A stretch of DNA of 64,000 nucleotides from Hybos culiciformis (taxonomy: Eukaryota > Arthropoda > Insecta > Diptera > Hybotidae), in the NCBI GenBank assembly GCA_964007475.1, contig OZ023273.1:127776732-127840731 (forward strand). The letters are read 5' to 3'. Shown here one piece after another: positions 1-13,200 of this stretch. The translations under genes were made by a program, and so were the position numbers. The first letter of the stretch is position 1; each line of letters begins with the position of its first letter. The notes below the pieces were generated by a model. That model was not told where the DNA came from and made no database searches. It saw nothing but the letters and a program-made list of their open reading frames with translations.

Positions 1-59
1 TAAAATCTATATATTTCACTTAAATCAATTATCCTTTTTATACGCAAAATTGTACTTAC

Positions 60-182
60 TCTGAATCTGAATCAGATGAATTTTTCATTTCACTGTATCC
101 CTGGCACGAATGTGATTTTGGCATAAAAACATTATAGTTTTTGGTCTCATAAATTTCAGTTTTTGGACGATTGACAGCTGAT
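60..182 (-). CDS. Putative second coding exon of the Asn/Ser-rich gene, continuing off the left edge
   Basis: The minus strand has an acceptor (TTTTTTTAG, then the exon at 182) and a strong donor (A|GTAAGT, exon end at 60). Between them one frame is open for 40 codons; it starts RPKTEIYETKNYNVFMPK a few residues in and ends in an acidic Ser/Asp run (NSSDSDSE). The exon begins with one leftover base and ends with two. This is exactly the phase needed to follow the exon ending at 9014, so I join them as one gene, giving about 464 residues before the sequence leaves the window. The join crosses about 8.8 kb and rests on phase and composition only. No domain is recognised. Confidence 0.5.
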
Positions 183-2787
183 CTAAAAAAATCCAGAAAA
201 ATTTAAATAAAATTTTAATCAAATATAATTTTGAAAAAATATAGTTTTGGAGCAACTCTCGGAGCAACTAAACATAGGTAAGTAAAGTACTTGGCAAATA
301 AAACAATCATAAAACTGAGAACTGAAAAATGAACTATTCTTATGTAACTATAATAAAATAATAACTCACATCCAGATCAAAAATCAATGAAATCATTACA
401 CGAATATTTTGTTTTAAAGTTTGAACATTGATATTGTCCCTATTACGTGCACCTGCTAAATTCTTTGTCTTATCGAAATAAATTATAAATTGAAATTTAA
501 TACATTTTGACATTAATATTTTCATTAAAATGATTTATTTATATATAGATTTCCATAAAAAAAGGACGGAAGATTCATATTTTATTGCTCAATTGCATGT
601 ACATATGTAAACATAAGAACAGTTTTGATATTTAAAAGTTTTAAATTTAATTCAATAAAAATTTAGAATTTTTACTCAAGGTTATAAATTTCATTCTTAA
701 TCTATTATACTTATCAAATATCGTATTTATATTTGTTTAGTTGGTTTTAATTGCATTTCATTTTTAAATGTTTTGAAAGCATATAATATGCGTCAACAAA
801 AGATGAGTCTTTTATTTACATTGAATTATTTAATTTAAAACTTTGTCTCGTCTTCAATAAGTAAACATATAAATATTGAAAATAGAAATTTGTTTTTTTC
901 TTTAACAAAGACTCTAGTTTTGGCTTAAATTATCGCAAGTCTTATTTTAAATTATTTTCCGCACATACCAATACGAATATTCATTGATTATTGGCGATTA
1001 TTTTTCGACGAATATTATTGCACAAATATATTTATACACGGCCTATTTACACTCGGTGGTAATATTTAAAATGGACTAGAGTAATCGTATACGATAGATG
1101 TTCTCGAATGTGCTATTAGGAGACATATCTTGTTCCGAAAGTCACTTTGTGTTCACAATCGTATTAGCAAAGAATATTAATTATTATAAATTTTTTCTTT
1201 TCAATAATCAATATTAATAAATAAATAATTATTGTTATCAGAAAAAATTACATCAAATTTGTATTAAAATTTTCTCACGTTAAAACTATATAATAATTCA
1301 AATCAATAAATAATTGATAAAGACACTAAGACATGAAATTTGTTAATCAAATTTTTTATAAGCCACAAATAAAATTTAATGTTCATAAAAATTCAACATT
1401 ATTATATTAATAAGTATTTAATTGTAAACAAAAAAAAAACATTATTTAATATTTTTGTATATGGTCAAAAAAAAAAAAAAAAAAAACGACACAATAAAAT
1501 TAATTTGTTGACACCATTTGTCATTCATTTAATGTGTAATCTTTATTTTACATTCATATTTAATTTTACATTCATATTTTACACTTATATAATATATATT
1601 TTACATTTTCATTTCCACACTCTTTCAGCTTCTTATTCATCATTTAGTTACTAATCATTAATTGTGTTTTGTTTAAAAAAAAAATAAACATTTAATTTAT
1701 AATTTTGTTGAAATTTTTATCAAACAATAAATACATGTATTTATTAAAAATATTATGTTTTTTAATGATTATAAAATGAAAAATTAAAGAGAATAATATG
1801 TATTGTACACTAAATTCAATGTCAATAACAATGTATAAATTAATGTTGTTTTAATAATTTTTATTATTTAAATGGGGATCTCATAATAATAACATTAAAC
1901 CCTTGAAACTATATAATGTCGATATTAATAAAATGCACTTTATTTCCGTATAAAATTTTACTTTTTCTTAATACGGTATTTTAGAAATCGGTATATAGAG
2001 AATTTAGGTAAAATTAAAAATTTTCTTTTGTTTAAAGATATTTATATTTTAACTTAGTTTAATTTATATACGTTCATATTATGTAATTATAATTAGTATC
2101 TTTTAGTTTAATACTTTTTTAATGGAGTTTCTATAATAAAAGTGAATGTTTTCTAATAAAGCAAATATATATTTAAGTTTTTGTTTTCTTTTATTTTAGT
2201 TCTTCCTTAATTAGAATTAAAATAATAAATTAAATAATGTTGTTTTTCCTTATATTGAGACTTATAGCTACATATATGCAATAAAATTTAGAAAACGCTT
2301 CTCTTATGAATTTTCTGAAGATATTTAATTGCCAACTTCGAAACCTTTAAATTTGTGGGCTCTTGAAATCAATGACAAAGTGCTTAATATGTATCGAAAA
2401 TAGCAAAATGAACTTAGCCAAAAAGATTTCTCTATTAGTTTGGTTATGAAATTAAATATAATTAAGTATTTTAACGATGATTTCAATATTTTATAACCCG
2501 CATTTATCAAAAAAGAAAATGTTGAATTTAATTCGATTTATCTAATAGTTTGGCAAGTTTATCGTCGAAAAAATTCAAATTCAAATTATTTATTTAACAT
2601 CCTGATTAACATTTCTTTTTATAATATAAAAGCACTATAATCTAAGATATAAGAATAATTTTGATTCTCAACAGCTAATTAATTACTATTATTTACAACT
2701 TGATCAGTGTTTTATTATCATAATCTATGTATCTAGGGGAAAAGGATAAAAACCCCTTTATGAACACCTTTTTTTTTGGTTTTTATA
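183..2787. other. Non-coding AT-rich DNA, presumed intron
   Basis: No convincing exon was found. It holds poly(A)/(T) runs (for example 1468-1485) and a short direct repeat of TTTTACATTCATATTT near 1545-1585. A less AT-rich patch at about 1010-1165 has no open frame or inverted repeat that I can interpret. A donor-like GTGAGT on the minus strand at about 364-369 follows a short open frame, but its phase does not fit the exon at 60-182. Confidence 0.5.
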
Positions 2788-3925
2788 TTTTTTTTTTTTT
2801 TTATTTAAAATAAAACTTATGAGAACTCTACTTCCTAACCCTATATCTAACCTTACTACTAAACTTAACTAATTTTGTATAATGTATTTGACCAGTTCAT
2901 TATTAATATTATTACAATTTTCTAAAAATTTTTCATTAAGCAAATTAATTTTTTTATCAATATACAAAACATTTGAAAATTCAAGTACTGCAAAAATACT
3001 AGAAAACCACGGTGCATTTAAAATCATTTTTAATATTTTGTTTGGCTTGATTTGTACTTTTCTTATATGTGATTTGGCACAGTCACCCCAAACTGGACAA
3101 CCAAATAATAATATGCTCTGAAATATGCTTTTGAAAATTAGGAGTTTATTTTCTGTGGACATTTTGGATTTCCTACATACGAGAGGATATAACATTTTTA
3201 TTGCGATGTCAGTTTTTTTTATTGAATAATCAATATGTGCATTGAATAAAAGTTTCCTGTCTAAAATTACCCCCAGGTATTTAATGTTGTTGTTCCATTC
3301 AACTTCTGCCCAATCCAAAAATAGTGGCCTATCAGGAAGAAACGACGATTTCCTTCTGCGTGTGAAAAACATTGCTTGGGTTTTAGATGGATTTATCTTA
3401 ATTTTCCAGCTGTTTAAATATTCATTAATTTGATGATAAGCAAGTTCTAGGTTATTAATAATTTGTTGAGGAGATATATCCGAGGATAGAATGGCTGTAT
3501 CGTCCGCAAATAGCCCTAAGTCACATTGGTCAGGACGTGGAATATCGCTTGTAAATATATTGTATAAAGTCGGGCTTAGCGAGCTGCCCTGCGGTAGTCC
3601 TGCCGATATAAAAAGGGGAGATGATTTTTCATTTTTAATCTTGACTCTGAAATTTCTATTTTTGAGAAAGTTTTGAATAATTTTTAAGTACAGAGGGAAT
3701 TTTAATTTGAACATTTTATGAATTAAACCGTTATGCCAGATAGTATCAAAAGCCTTTTCTACGTCAAGTAATATCATACCGGTGGAGTTTTTGGAATCAA
3801 GACTGTTGGAAATAATTTTTTTAATCCTGCAAAGTTGATGGTTAGTTGAATGTTTTCTTTTGAACCCAAATTGTTCGTCAGGTAGGATATCTATCTTAAG
3901 TCATTGTACTCACTTAGCTTTATAA
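2788..3925 (-). mobile_element. 5'-truncated non-LTR retrotransposon, Jockey-like
   Basis: Minus-strand remnant of a LINE. It keeps the reverse transcriptase from its fingers onward, then a stop, a 3' UTR of about 65 bp, an AATAAA motif and an A-run at about 2788-2802. ORF1, the endonuclease and the start of the RT are missing, as expected from incomplete reverse transcription. The 5' junction is not sharp: RT-like sequence is in frame to about 3895, and a few more RT-like residues in another frame suggest it reaches about 3925 or slightly further. A possible target duplication (TTTTTATA at 2780-2787 and near 3958-3967) is T-rich and may be chance. It lies in the presumed first intron of the host gene on the same strand. 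Confidence 0.85.
2869..3895 (-). pseudogene. Reverse transcriptase domain fragment (LINE ORF2)
   Basis: About 340 codons are open on the minus strand. In order they show the finger motif around DEQFGFKRKHST, motif A (LLDVEKAFD), motif B (GLPQGSSLSPTLYNIF), the catalytic motif C (LFADDTA), motif D (KINPSKTQAMFF) and motif E (NIKYLGVILD), followed by a thumb-like C-terminus. FADD and the motif B wording are typical of the Jockey/R1 group of non-LTR elements. The first Met (3777) lies inside the domain, so it is not a real start. An in-frame TGA just before about 3895 and the lack of an endonuclease show a dead copy, though the remaining RT has no internal stop, so the insertion is not very old. 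Confidence 0.88.
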
Positions 3926-4083
3926 CAAGGCTTTATAAAATATTATAATATTAAAATATTTTTTTATAAGATTTAAATAAATTTATTAACTTTTAATATT
4001 GTTTAGAAAGTGAATCTCGCATCTATCTTATCTATCTAGAAATTGACATTTATAATTATCAAATAGGAAAATACGGAAAAATA

Positions 4084-4623
4084 ATGAAAAGCCTAGCGAA
4101 CATAATAACCCAGATAATGTCAGAAAACAATAGAAAAACGATAATACAGACGAACAAATGTCATCCTATGCTAATGATTATAAAACTTTTCCCAATGCAG
4201 TGGTGTATAAATCTAAGTGACAAAGTGATACCAGTCGATGTTAAAAAAATAATTTTTTTCTGTAACCATTTAATAAAAACAAAATATATCTTTACCATTT
4301 AATAAAAACAAAATATATTTCATTAAACTGATTACTGAAAAAGAGAATATTATCAGCAATAGAAAATAATATCTTAATCAAACTCAAAAAAGAACTACCA
4401 ACGCATATCACTTTACAAACTTTTTTCGTACAAAAAAAAATCCCATAACAAAATAGTCCGCAGCGATAACGAAAATAAAACAGTAATTTTAACCAAAGAG
4501 GCATACGAATTAGAAAATTGTGAACATCCGATGGAAATGTATAAACTTTCCAAAGTTCAAACCTGGAAGATCTTATACTTGAATAAAACGACTAAAGAGT
4601 TTAATAACAAAAAAAGTTTATAA
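4084..4623 (+). pseudogene. Decayed coding-like remnant of unknown origin
   Basis: Across 540 bases the plus strand reads as protein-like sequence broken by stops and at least one frameshift. Recognisable pieces are KKELPTHITLQTFF (near 4383), then after a frame change KIVRSDNENKTVILTKEAY and CEHPMEMYKLSKVQTWKILY up to a TAA at 4621-4623. The amino-acid mix is balanced, unlike the Phe/Ile/Lys/Tyr chance frames nearby. I recognise no family; an old transposon or viral insertion is possible. Confidence is low because there is no homology search behind it. Confidence 0.25.
4265..4318. repeat. Tandem repeat, two 25-bp copies, period 29
   Basis: ACCATTTAATAAAAACAAAA plus TATAT occurs at 4265-4289 and again, identical, at 4294-4318. 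Confidence 0.85.
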
Positions 4624-7600
4624 TAATTAATATAAACAAATATAATTATAATCTCGACAAAAATATCATTATTCGTCACCAATAACCAATAATATAAATC
4701 CTGACAACATTTTTGATAACATAAAATTAGATTAGAAAAACTAGAAAAATTGTGTTCGGTGATCTTAATAATGTGGAAATTATATTAAAATATTATAAGA
4801 GATACTGGAAAGAAAGCATAACAATAAAAATGAAATATCAGCGTCGTCTAATCTATTTTCCTAAATCATAATTATTAGATTAGAGCAGTAAATCAATTTT
4901 AACATTCACAAACTTTAAGTTTAAAATTTCAAAAAACTATAGGAATATTTATAGTTCCACAATGAGCACAGATTAAGAAATTGCTTCGATTACGATTTCG
5001 AGTACGTACTTCGATTATTAAAAATTATATTTCTCAATAAAAATGTAAGTGAGTTAATCTTATCATTTTTCAAATTTCAACAAAATCTAATACCAAATAA
5101 TCAATTTGATAATAGGAATAAAATATATATAGATAATAGTTTTATATACAATATTATGAAATAGAAAGATGAGTGAAATTAATTCTGCAAATCGATCGTC
5201 AAGAATGGGCCATATGTTAATATCGCCCTAACTTTCCTTCTTTTGGAACTCTACGTCTAAGCAGCATTCGTATATACAAATATGAATGTAAGTGAAATGC
5301 ATTTCACTGATATTAAGCATTGTACAGAGGGTAATTACATTAACACACTTATTATAAATTAATTAAATATTTACCCATATTTACCTAAAACAAAAACGAT
5401 AGAAAGAAAATATACTTTATATTCTTGTGTGATTATAAATGACTTTACATAAATATTCGTTATGGTATTTGGCGCGCAACATAAATTTGAATAAGTTTTA
5501 AAAAAAAATTCGCTACAGTAGTATGTATACCTTTTTGCGTTTCACTTGAGAAATTTTTAAAATGAAAGCAAGGTGAAAAAGTTTTAGATATTCTATCGCT
5601 ATTATTCTAAATGCGATCATTTTTTTAATTTATCAAATTTTGGCAAGGTTAAAATATATAAGTTTAATCATTACTATCAATACTTATGTAGTTGTAAGAA
5701 AATAACAGAGTCATATTCTTTTTGCTTTTTACATATTAGTTTCAATTTACAAAACATACATATTTTGAGCCGTATCTATTCATCTTAATCATTACATGAA
5801 CATCAATAAAAAATTTTTTGGTTAAGCAATAAAATGAAGCTTTGTAATAATAATTTACTCCAAATCAGCTTAAAGGCTTTAACTACATTTTATTAAACCT
5901 ATAAGATGATTTTGTTTAAAAAAAAAGAGAGCTAAAATGGCTATTAATTATAGTCTATCTCGGTAAAGCACAACATAACGCATTTTTTAAACCAAGAATA
6001 CGTCATTTGTCAGTATCATTATGCCTCTGACGAAAAATTATTAATATCAACAAACTGTTGTTTCTTTAAGAAACTTATCTACAATATTTTTGGAACAAAC
6101 GTTACGATAAAAATTAAAACATTTATAAAATCATAGACTAATTTAACAAAAAATGAGCAAAATTTAAAATAATTCCTTTTTTTTTATGTTTTTTTTTATT
6201 TTTTTTAATGTATGTTCATTAGCTGATAAACTTACAAAGTAAAATTTATAGTTAAAATCACTAAACATAAAAACGTAATAAAAATAAAAATAAAACAACC
6301 AAAACAGAAAGAAACTTTGTGAGACTTTAAAAAATAAAAAATTAATAATAATTCCGCAATTATAAAAAATATTAATTGCTTCTAAAAATTTTAAATTGCT
6401 AAAATATACATATATAAACATAATAAGTTTATTAAATAAAAGTATATCTAATCTTTCAGATAGCACAGTCAGCAACCTTGAATTACATACAATTCTTAAA
6501 ATACCTGCCTAAGTACTCGAAATAAAAATAAAATGATAATAGTATAAATGCTCAAATAAAATTTCATGTAATTGCATAAACATTTAAAATAAAATTAAAC
6601 TTAATACAATCTGATAAAATGTCAACTTTTTTCAATTTTTTTATTAAGCTCCTTATACAGAAACGGATGCCTAAATCATAGACAATCAGAATAAAAATCA
6701 TATTTATATGTATATAATTATGTCTACTAAACGATCTTGACTTGTTGCATGCCAGTTGTGATAATAATATACAGCTTTAAATCCATCTGTCATGGTAGTA
6801 AAGTAGTTATATATTTCATGATGAAGATATAAAAATAAGTTTAAATTGATTCTGCAATCAACATTGTGACTTTAATAAGATCAAATTATAAAAAAAATAT
6901 ATGTCTACAGGTCTGGCTTTCACAAACCGAAAACAAAAATATGTTGAAATGCCGTTCGACCTAACTCACTGTATAAGAAATTCTAAAACTTTTGCAATTT
7001 TTTTAAGTTATACCAAAAATACATCATTTTGTACAGATTATACTATTTTAACAATAAAAAAAAGTAAATCAAATTTTTTACTTTAATCTTATACTTTTTT
7101 TCCCATTAAAAATAAACCATATTTTGAATTTTTTTTTTGAGCATTAGCGCGATAAGAGGTCATACAAAATATGTACATTAATATATTAAATATATTTAAA
7201 ATTATACTTTATATACAGAATACATAGTGTGAAGTAAATTGTTTAGCGAAATTGGGGCAGTATATTAAAAAAAAAATTTAAATTAGTTAAAAAAGAAAAT
7301 AATGTTAATAATTATGATTATTTGATTTAATTACCAAAACAAATTTTCACGTATCTATTTAATAGAGTCTGGGGCAAAAGTTTTTTTTATTATTAGTGCT
7401 TGTTTTATTAAGATATTAGAACTATAAGAAATTTACATAACATTATATTATTATACTTATAATAAGCCTTACACTTGAGTACTTGAAAACAATATACAGG
7501 TGTTTCTATTTTGTGCCAAAAACATAAAAAATTGTATCAGCGTTATGCATAGTTTTTAACGAAATAATAACTTTCTAAAGTACGTAAGATTCATTTTGAT

Positions 7601-9013
7601 ATAGCGATCACATGTTAATGTCAACAAATCACGTGTGACAGTTATGCACAAATGTAAATTTTAATTAGCTGCTAACCAAAGTTTTTTTTTTTAATTTTAA
7701 TATCTTTTTTTTTTTTATTTTAAGAAAAGCTCAAACTTAAAAAAGTATATAAAATAAAACCGGCAAAAAAGAAAATTTATAATCATTGTGATAATACCAG
7801 ACAAAAATTATAATAATTAGAGGAAGAAAGAAAAAACCGCTGATAACAATTAACACCTTATCAAGTTTATCTTACATAACTATTTTTTTTTCTGTACATA
7901 CAACCAAAACACACCTTAAACATAATATGTAAAACACTTTTTCATAGATATAATTACAATGATTACAACTTTTAGCAAAACAGACCTTCGCCTTAATAAG
8001 ACGACGAAAAAAAAAGTATTGTTTTTGAGGTTTGCCTATACATAATTTTTTATGTTGATTACACATATTTTTCCCAATCTAAAGAATATACTACTACTAT
8101 GTGTATATATTACTTCTTGTTTATGTTTTGAACACAACTATTTTTAGATGACTTATGTTTTTGAAATGATAAAGAATTTTTATTGCACATTAAGAAAGAA
8201 AAACAGAAATCATAAAAAAAAAAAAAAATTTTAAGATAATGTGGAACCAAATGTACCGTCAAGATAAGAAAGAATTTGGAAATTTTTGTACAGAGGAAAA
8301 ACCAAGTGTTCATAAAATTGGTCACCAAAAATATCCCCATAAAAAAAACAGCATACAAATTTTATTTTTTATATTTATCCAGAGCAGTGAATAATTTTGA
8401 TATTTTTTATTTTATTTTGAAACTTTACAACTTAAAAGTTTATTTGATAAATTATAGAAGAAATTTGCTTTTTATTTATTCTTTGAGGTCGATAAAAAAA
8501 CTATTTTATGTGGCCGAATTACCAATCCTTTTCATTATTCGAAATAATAATATAAAGAAATAGAGTTTAACTTTCTTCGTGAAAATACGATATTTAGTCT
8601 AAATATCAAATTCTTAAAAAAATGCATTTATCTGTATTTTCCATAAGAAATTAAATATTACAAAAGCTATCAGTTTTAGTTCAATTTCCCTTGTATTTTC
8701 CCATATCTTGCATTCGTTGTCTCTTATAGTTTTTCTTAGACTTAGAAACTTTAAACCTAAGTCCAAAGGTGTAAAAACACAAGATTAGTCACCAACCGCA
8801 ACAACAAAACACAAGATTCGTCATCACTTGAGGAGCAGAGAATTCAGACATATTAAATTTAATTATATTAACAATTAATTAGTTTTATTTATAAAAATCA
8901 AAATTTGTTGACAGTTCATAAAAATCCAAAATATTAGATTCAAAAAGGAAATTGTTGATTTTATTTTCCAAAACTCATAGAAAAAAAAATAAATTAAAAA
9001 ATTTTAAACTCAC

Positions 9014-10281
9014 CTTTTTGAAGCTAGTTTTTTCTTTTTTTTAACTTTTTGATCACATTTATTATCACTATTATTTTTTTGATCATTAACACGACAATTC
9101 TTTTCACCAAATAAATTATTCCCGCTCTGGTTTTCCTCAATTTGGCATTCACTTATGAAAATTTTCGGTATAATTTCAAAACTCCCATCATTCATTGATT
9201 CAGCATCACACTCAGCGCTATCAATTACGACAATATCATCAGTACTTAAATTTTTTATTTCTAATTCGTCTGCTAATTCACCCGACATACTGTTGCGACT
9301 TAATTCGTTAATAGCTTCATAATAACTGCGTGTTTTTAATATATCCACTTCAGACATTTCTTCACAATCACTGATAATTTCATCAACTTCCTCTTCTGAT
9401 GCTGTACCATTTAAATTTATTGCTGCACTATTTTCACTCGCATTACTGGCGCTACTTGTGCGACGCTTTATCAATGTTTGAATTGTATTCCATGAAAATA
9501 TTTCTGTTGTGGGTGTAATATTTCCATTATTTTTATTATTATTATTATTATTATTACTATTATTATTATTATTACTATTATTATTATTATTTTTATTATT
9601 ATAAAATTTATAATAATTAGTACCACCATTACTTCTAGACCTAACAAAAGTTCTTAAATTACGTTTAGGTATAATATTTTTATTATATTTTTGTTCTTCC
9701 AAAAGCTTTTGTTTATCTTCTGTCACCATCGCACCAGATAATACAGCTGATGTGGTTGTTGATGATGACGATGATGATGATGATAAATTTAATTTTTCAA
9801 ATTTCAATTTCAATTGCTGAACATAATTAAGCTTAGGGGATGTTGAATTTTTTTTGGAATTTACATTTGAGACCTTGGTATTAACTGATATATCCGGCAA
9901 CGGCGACATCAACAACGGCGACGATGAATGTTTTTCTAAACTTATTTTAGTATTATCATCATCAATAAATAATACATCATTTTCAGATATAGAATCTGAA
10001 TTAACTAAATAATTAAATTGAAATAATGATGATGTAGTTGATGATATTGAAGGTGTTGATGAATTTTCAGGATTTTGACTATTTTGTTCTATAGAAATAT
10101 TATCTGATTGTTTATCATCATCATTATCTAAATTAGTATTGATATAATTATTATCAATTTTTTTGTTATCGCAATTGTCAATATTAATATCATTAACATA
10201 GAAAATCGATGACGATCGATTTCGATTCTTTTTTTTGCGCCGTAATTTAACCGGTACACAATTACTATTGTTTTCTTCCAT
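9014..10281 (-). CDS. First coding exon of an Asn/Ser-rich acidic low-complexity protein
   Basis: An open frame starts at ATG 10281 and runs 422 codons plus two bases to a strong donor (AAAAG|GTGAGT, exon end 9014). The N-terminus is basic (KLRRKKKNRNR), then Asn/Asp- and Ser/Thr-rich with a poly-Ser run and a long poly-Asn tract (roughly residues 229-252) encoded by an ATT/ATTATT microsatellite. Better-conserved-looking segments follow: EIFSWNTIQTLIKRRTSSAS, then an acidic segment with SYYEAINELSRNSMSGELAD and DIVVIDSAECDAES, then a Lys-rich end (KVKKKKKLASKR). Basic ends and Ser-rich acidic regions fit a nuclear or cytoskeletal regulatory protein, but I do not recognise the gene. A weak acceptor-like CTCCAG lies just upstream of the ATG, so a 5' exon is possible. 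It probably continues at 60-182. Confidence 0.8.
9526..9605 (-). repeat. Trinucleotide microsatellite encoding poly-Asn
   Basis: A nearly pure TTA/ATT repeat on the plus strand reads as AAT codons on the minus strand, broken by single Ser and Lys codons, and lies inside the 9014-10281 exon. It is expected to be length-variable between individuals. Confidence 0.9.
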
Positions 10282-13200
10282 TTGAAGTTTGATTAACGAC
10301 TGGAGAGTACAGAAGTTAATTATTTTTAATTTTTTTAATTTTTTTTTATATAATCAGAAGTTTTTGTTTTTTTTTTTTTACTCAATATTTTAGAGTTAAA
10401 AGTTTTTTTAAAAATGAGAGCTGTAAATAGTTAAAATTGTCTGTATATATACCGTGTAATGTTTTTTATACTTTTATTTATTTTGATTTTGGAGAGCTTT
10501 TTTTTTTATTTTTATATAGATTAAAAGTTTGAAATAGATTGCCAATAAAATAACAATTATTCACAAAATGATTTAATTCTTTTTATATATATAAATATTA
10601 TTGGATTTTCCTGTAAAGTTTTTGAAAAAATTGTTAGATTAATTCATTTAGTTTTGAGTTAGGCATTATAAAATAAAAATTAATTCATTTGATAAATAAT
10701 TTCAAATAAATAAATAAATCTTTATAATAAACTAGCTTATTAAGATCTTTTAGTAAAAAACTCACTTTAATAGAAAAAATAATAAATAATCGAAGAGGAA
10801 ATATATATTTAATTTAATATTAAGTAAGATCTGCATCTGAACACCGTGCTCATAAAATAACAGCAGTTCTAAAATTTTTGCTTACTTTTTTAAGTAAAAG
10901 AAAAAAATAGAATTTTTGAAATTGGAAAATAATTGTGATTAGTTTTAACGATGTTTGATATTATAATTACATATAATTAAAAAACTATGTACGAATTATT
11001 ATTTTTATACTACTTTTACTATAGAATTATTAACGTCCAGCATAGTTCTTTATTTTCATTCATGGTTTATAAATAAATTTAATCTCTGTGTATCTAGCGA
11101 ATTTTTTTTAATCTATGATCAAAAACTTGTTGAAGTATTAATTTTTTTTTTTTATTTAATTTCATTTGTTTTTTATAAATTGTGCCTTGAATTATTATTT
11201 ACGATAAAATTTTCAAGAGACAAAAAAAGAGAATATTTCTCTTGTTATTAGATCATAAATTTGTATTGAATGAAGTTTATTTTTCATATACAAAAAAAAT
11301 TTGTTTATTTTTTACATTTTACAATAGTTTTATATTTAAAATAATTTTTTATTTTTCATTAAAAATATCAAAGTTAAAAACTGCATATACATGTTTGAAA
11401 GTTAAATATTAAATTTTATAATTTTGTATTTTTTTTTTTATTATTATTTTCATCTTAAGTATTTAACTATATAATTTTAAGTTTTTTCCGACTTAAAATG
11501 ATAAAAATGTAATAAAAATAACCTTAACAAATGAATTTAAGGTTCACACTGAATCATTAGTCATTATTCAACGGAATAAAATAATATATAATAAAACTTA
11601 AAAACATATAAAACAATTTAATATAAATAAATAATTATTGTTTCTAAAAATTTTAATGATTTTAATTCTGCTAAAAAGAAAAATATAGGGATAAGAAAAT
11701 TTTTTTTTGCTGGGTGAATAGTATGTCAGCAAGGTGGAGCCATAAATAGTAGCCTTTATTTTTTATTTTTTTAAGGGTCTATTGATGAACATAAAATCGT
11801 TTAAATGTCCACTACTTGATTTTTGCATGAAATGAATGCGTTTGATCTTTATAATCACTGAGTTTTATATTTTGTTTTTTGTTCTTTCAGATCATATAAT
11901 GTCTGTGGTTTGTTGTAATAAATTAATCACACGATCTTTTTCATTAACTTACATGTCCATTTCTCTATAGAATAAAAAAGATACAAATTAAAATTAGATA
12001 AATTATAAGTAAATGCACAAGATACAACATTGTGAATATTAATTTTTAAAATATTTAATTAAAAAATTAAATTACAATGCATTTTAAATGTTTAAATGTC
12101 TTAGAAGTTATATAAATTTAATAATTTAAGTATTTTAATACAGACAGAACTTGCTAAAGCTTATTCCAGAATGAATTCAGTTTTGATTAAAATAAAAACA
12201 CTTTTTTTAGTAGATTTCTTTTCAAATTAATGTGAAACAATTACTTGTTATATAGAAATAATAATAAACTATGAGAGAAAAACGAGTAAGTCTTTATGAC
12301 TAAGAGTTTTGACATATATCTTATCACCTCAATTTGAATTCATATTATAATAATAATAATACAAAAAAAAAAACAATTTTTTATTTCATTTAAATGGCGT
12401 TTTGTACAACAAGTGCTGTAATTTCATAAAAAAAATAAGTTAATGATGAAGAGAGTTTTAAAGAGGTGTGCAGTACTCAAATTAAAAAAAAAATTTTAAC
12501 AAGTCTGTCTCTCGGATATAAAAATATAATATCTCAGTTCGGCAGACTCAATAAAATAGATAACTGCAGATTAACAAAAAAAAAACTACTTGTTTTAAAG
12601 TTTATGGGTTTATTAGAAAATATAGAAATCTTATTAGAATTTATTTTCTTTAAAAATTTTAGTTTTTAATTTAAATTAAAATAAAAAAAACATTTTGAAA
12701 CTTCAGACATTTGAAGATAATTAATAATCCGATTTCTTTATTTTAACTTTTTTGACTTGTTTTTTAGAAAAATATTTTATTTTAATTCTTCTTGTACTCA
12801 AATTCGGTAATTTCTATATCGATAATAGCCCATGTTTACTAATTAATTTCAATTACGATTTTTCCGCGTAAGTTTCAAGTTAAAAATTTATTTCGTAATA
12901 ATGTTCACTTAAAAAGTTAATCGGAAAATACAAAAAAATTGATAAAATTACATTATGTAATTAAAAGACACTATCAGTGCGAGAACAATATACATTGTTG
13001 TGTAAATTAGAAATTTTCCCTATTAAATAAGAAATCAAAAACAAATATTGCAATATCTTATCAAAAGAAATGATTTATTGAATGATTCATGACTCTTTAA
13101 CAAACTCTTTAAGTGCATTTTTCTATTTTTAGAGCTTAAAAAAATGAAAGCTGAAGAAAACAAAAATATCAAAAATAAACATAAAATTAAGTACTTATTT

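Larger units (their letters stand above)
3926..9013. other. Non-coding AT-rich DNA, presumed intron
   Basis: No supported exon. It contains the coding-like decayed stretch at 4084-4623 and the 29-bp repeat at 4265-4318 (listed separately), mono-A and mono-T tracts, and small open frames of A/T-dominated composition that I do not accept as genes. Around 8780-8830 the phrase AAACACAAGATT(A/C)GTCA occurs twice about 40 bp apart. Confidence 0.5.

Noticed and set aside
366..525. Minus-strand frame of about 52 codons ending at a GTGAGT donor
   Set aside because: Looks partly coding (NLAGARNRDNINVQTLKQN), but its phase cannot join the exon at 60-182 without a stop and no clean acceptor precedes it.
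2882..3676. Plus-strand frames of 61-79 codons
   Set aside because: They are antisense shadows of the reverse transcriptase frame.
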